NCBI GenBank assembly: GCA_021799715.1
Contig: JAJYZY010000127.1
Span: forward strand, 1 to 6,641
Source: Planctomycetota bacterium
Lineage (GTDB): Bacteria > Planctomycetota > Phycisphaerae > WQYP01
Direction: 5' to 3'
Length of the DNA: 6,641 nucleotides
The translations under genes were made by a program, and so were the position numbers. Below are positions 6,032 to 6,641 of this stretch, one piece after another. The notes below the pieces were generated by a model. That model ran no database searches and was not told the DNA's origin. It saw only the letters and a list, made by a program, of their open reading frames with translations. Position 1 is the stretch's first letter, and every line of letters starts with the position of its first letter.

Positions 6032-6641
6032 TCAACTTGTACGATCTTCCCCGTGATGATGCTCCCAGACCAACGCGGCACCTTGCAGCACCAGATCGGG
6101 AATAAAGGAATCCACTAAGCCGCTGTTGCCGAAGACGCGCATCGCATCACCGCCCGTGCCCACCACATGCGGCCAGTGACCAAGTTTTTCCGCGTACCGT
6201 TCGAGAAGATACGCCGCAGCGCCGCGGATGGACGCATACGCCCCGAGATTCAGTGCTTCCATCGTGTCGCGGCCAAAGGGTTCCTGCGGCAAATCCAGAT
6301 TCGCCATGGGAAGTTGCGCGGTGCCCGTATGCATGGCCTTGGCCGCCAGCGCCAGGCCCGGCGCAATGGCACCGCCAAGAAAAATCCCCGCATCATCAAT
6401 ACAATCCACCACCAAAGCGGTCCCCGCACTGATAATGGCGCAGGCTTGCTCGGTATTCACATACGCGCACAATGCTCCAAGCAGACGGTCCACACCCACG
6501 GTGGATTCATCGGTCAGATTGGTTTGCACGGGAATTTTCAGATCCCTACCCACAATTTCCGGCGTCATTGAGCAGCGATTGCTGATAAGCTCCGCCACGC
6601 GGTCCGTCCATTCGGGGGCGACACTGGCCAACACCACCCCA
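6032..6641 (-). CDS. coaX: Type III pantothenate kinase, 5' end beyond the window
   Basis: CoaX phosphorylates pantothenate with ATP, the first step of coenzyme A synthesis, in the cytoplasm. About 203 residues are present. The family is usually around 250-260 residues, so the first 50-60, including the N-terminal phosphate-binding DxGNT motif, lie beyond 6641. Counting from the GTG codon at 6637 (an internal codon, not the start), visible family motifs are ASVAPEW at 4-10, GVDRLLGA at 48-55 with the catalytic Asp50, AGTALVVD at 71-78, GGAIAPGL at 88-95 and TGGDA at 161-165. The second phosphate motif normally reads DxGTA; here Ser70 replaces the Asp (SAGTA). The protein ends in a His-rich tail, EHHHGED. 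The frame is intact to its stop at 6032. The gap of 241 bp and an unrelated role suggest it is not part of the transporter operon. Confidence 0.93.
   Translation of the reverse strand, partial: GVVLASVAPEWTDRVAELISNRCSMTPEIVGRDLKIPVQTNLTDESTVGVDRLLGALCAYVNTEQACAIISAGTALVVDCIDDAGIFLGGAIAPGLALAAKAMHTGTAQLPMANLDLPQEPFGRDTMEALNLGAYASIRGAAAYLLERYAEKLGHWPHVVGTGGDAMRVFGNSGLVDSFIPDLVLQGAALVWEHHHGEDRTS

Noticed and set aside
6635..6637. GTG at 6637 as the start of coaX
   Set aside because: The frame stays open to the window edge, and a start here would remove the N-terminal phosphate-binding motif every CoaX needs; the gene is cut by the edge.

Overview
The window holds five genes, all read on the minus strand (right to left as printed): the tail of a type III pantothenate kinase gene (coaX), then an apparent four-gene operon. 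The operon is an exported 770-residue membrane-anchored protein, an ABC transporter ATPase, a fused double ABC-2 permease, and an exported HEAT-repeat protein cut by the left edge. No tRNA, rRNA, CRISPR array, transposase or integrase is visible. Open frames on the plus strand and in other minus frames are shadows of these genes.

Organism: the DNA is moderately GC-rich. The ATPase carries a GYMPDxFGxYDxM stretch and an LSxGMKQR signature. With a GldG-like exported partner, a two-unit ABC-2 permease and a HEAT-repeat secretory protein, this looks most like a planctomycete, perhaps Phycisphaerae. This is inference from protein style, not a database match.

Layout: coaX ends at 6032. A 241-bp non-coding gap (5791-6031) follows. 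It holds four separate dyad-symmetric elements, a weak promoter candidate and an ideally placed Shine-Dalgarno site for the 770-residue protein. After that gene (3478-5790) there are 44 bp, then the ATPase (2450-3433). The permease (783-2453) starts with GTG inside the ATPase stop, a 4-bp overlap typical of translational coupling. The HEAT-repeat gene begins about 50 bp further on and runs off the left edge.

How the genes fit together: the ATPase and the permease, with its 12 or so predicted membrane segments, can form a complete ABC-2 exporter. The 770-residue protein has a signal peptide, a long N-terminal extracytoplasmic part with a possible GATase-like segment, two membrane helices and a long beta-rich C-terminal extracytoplasmic part. 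It recalls the auxiliary subunit (GldG type) often encoded with such transporters. The HEAT-repeat protein may be a further envelope partner. The substrate cannot be read from the sequence. The least explained parts are the C-terminal half of the 770-residue protein and the structured leader before it.
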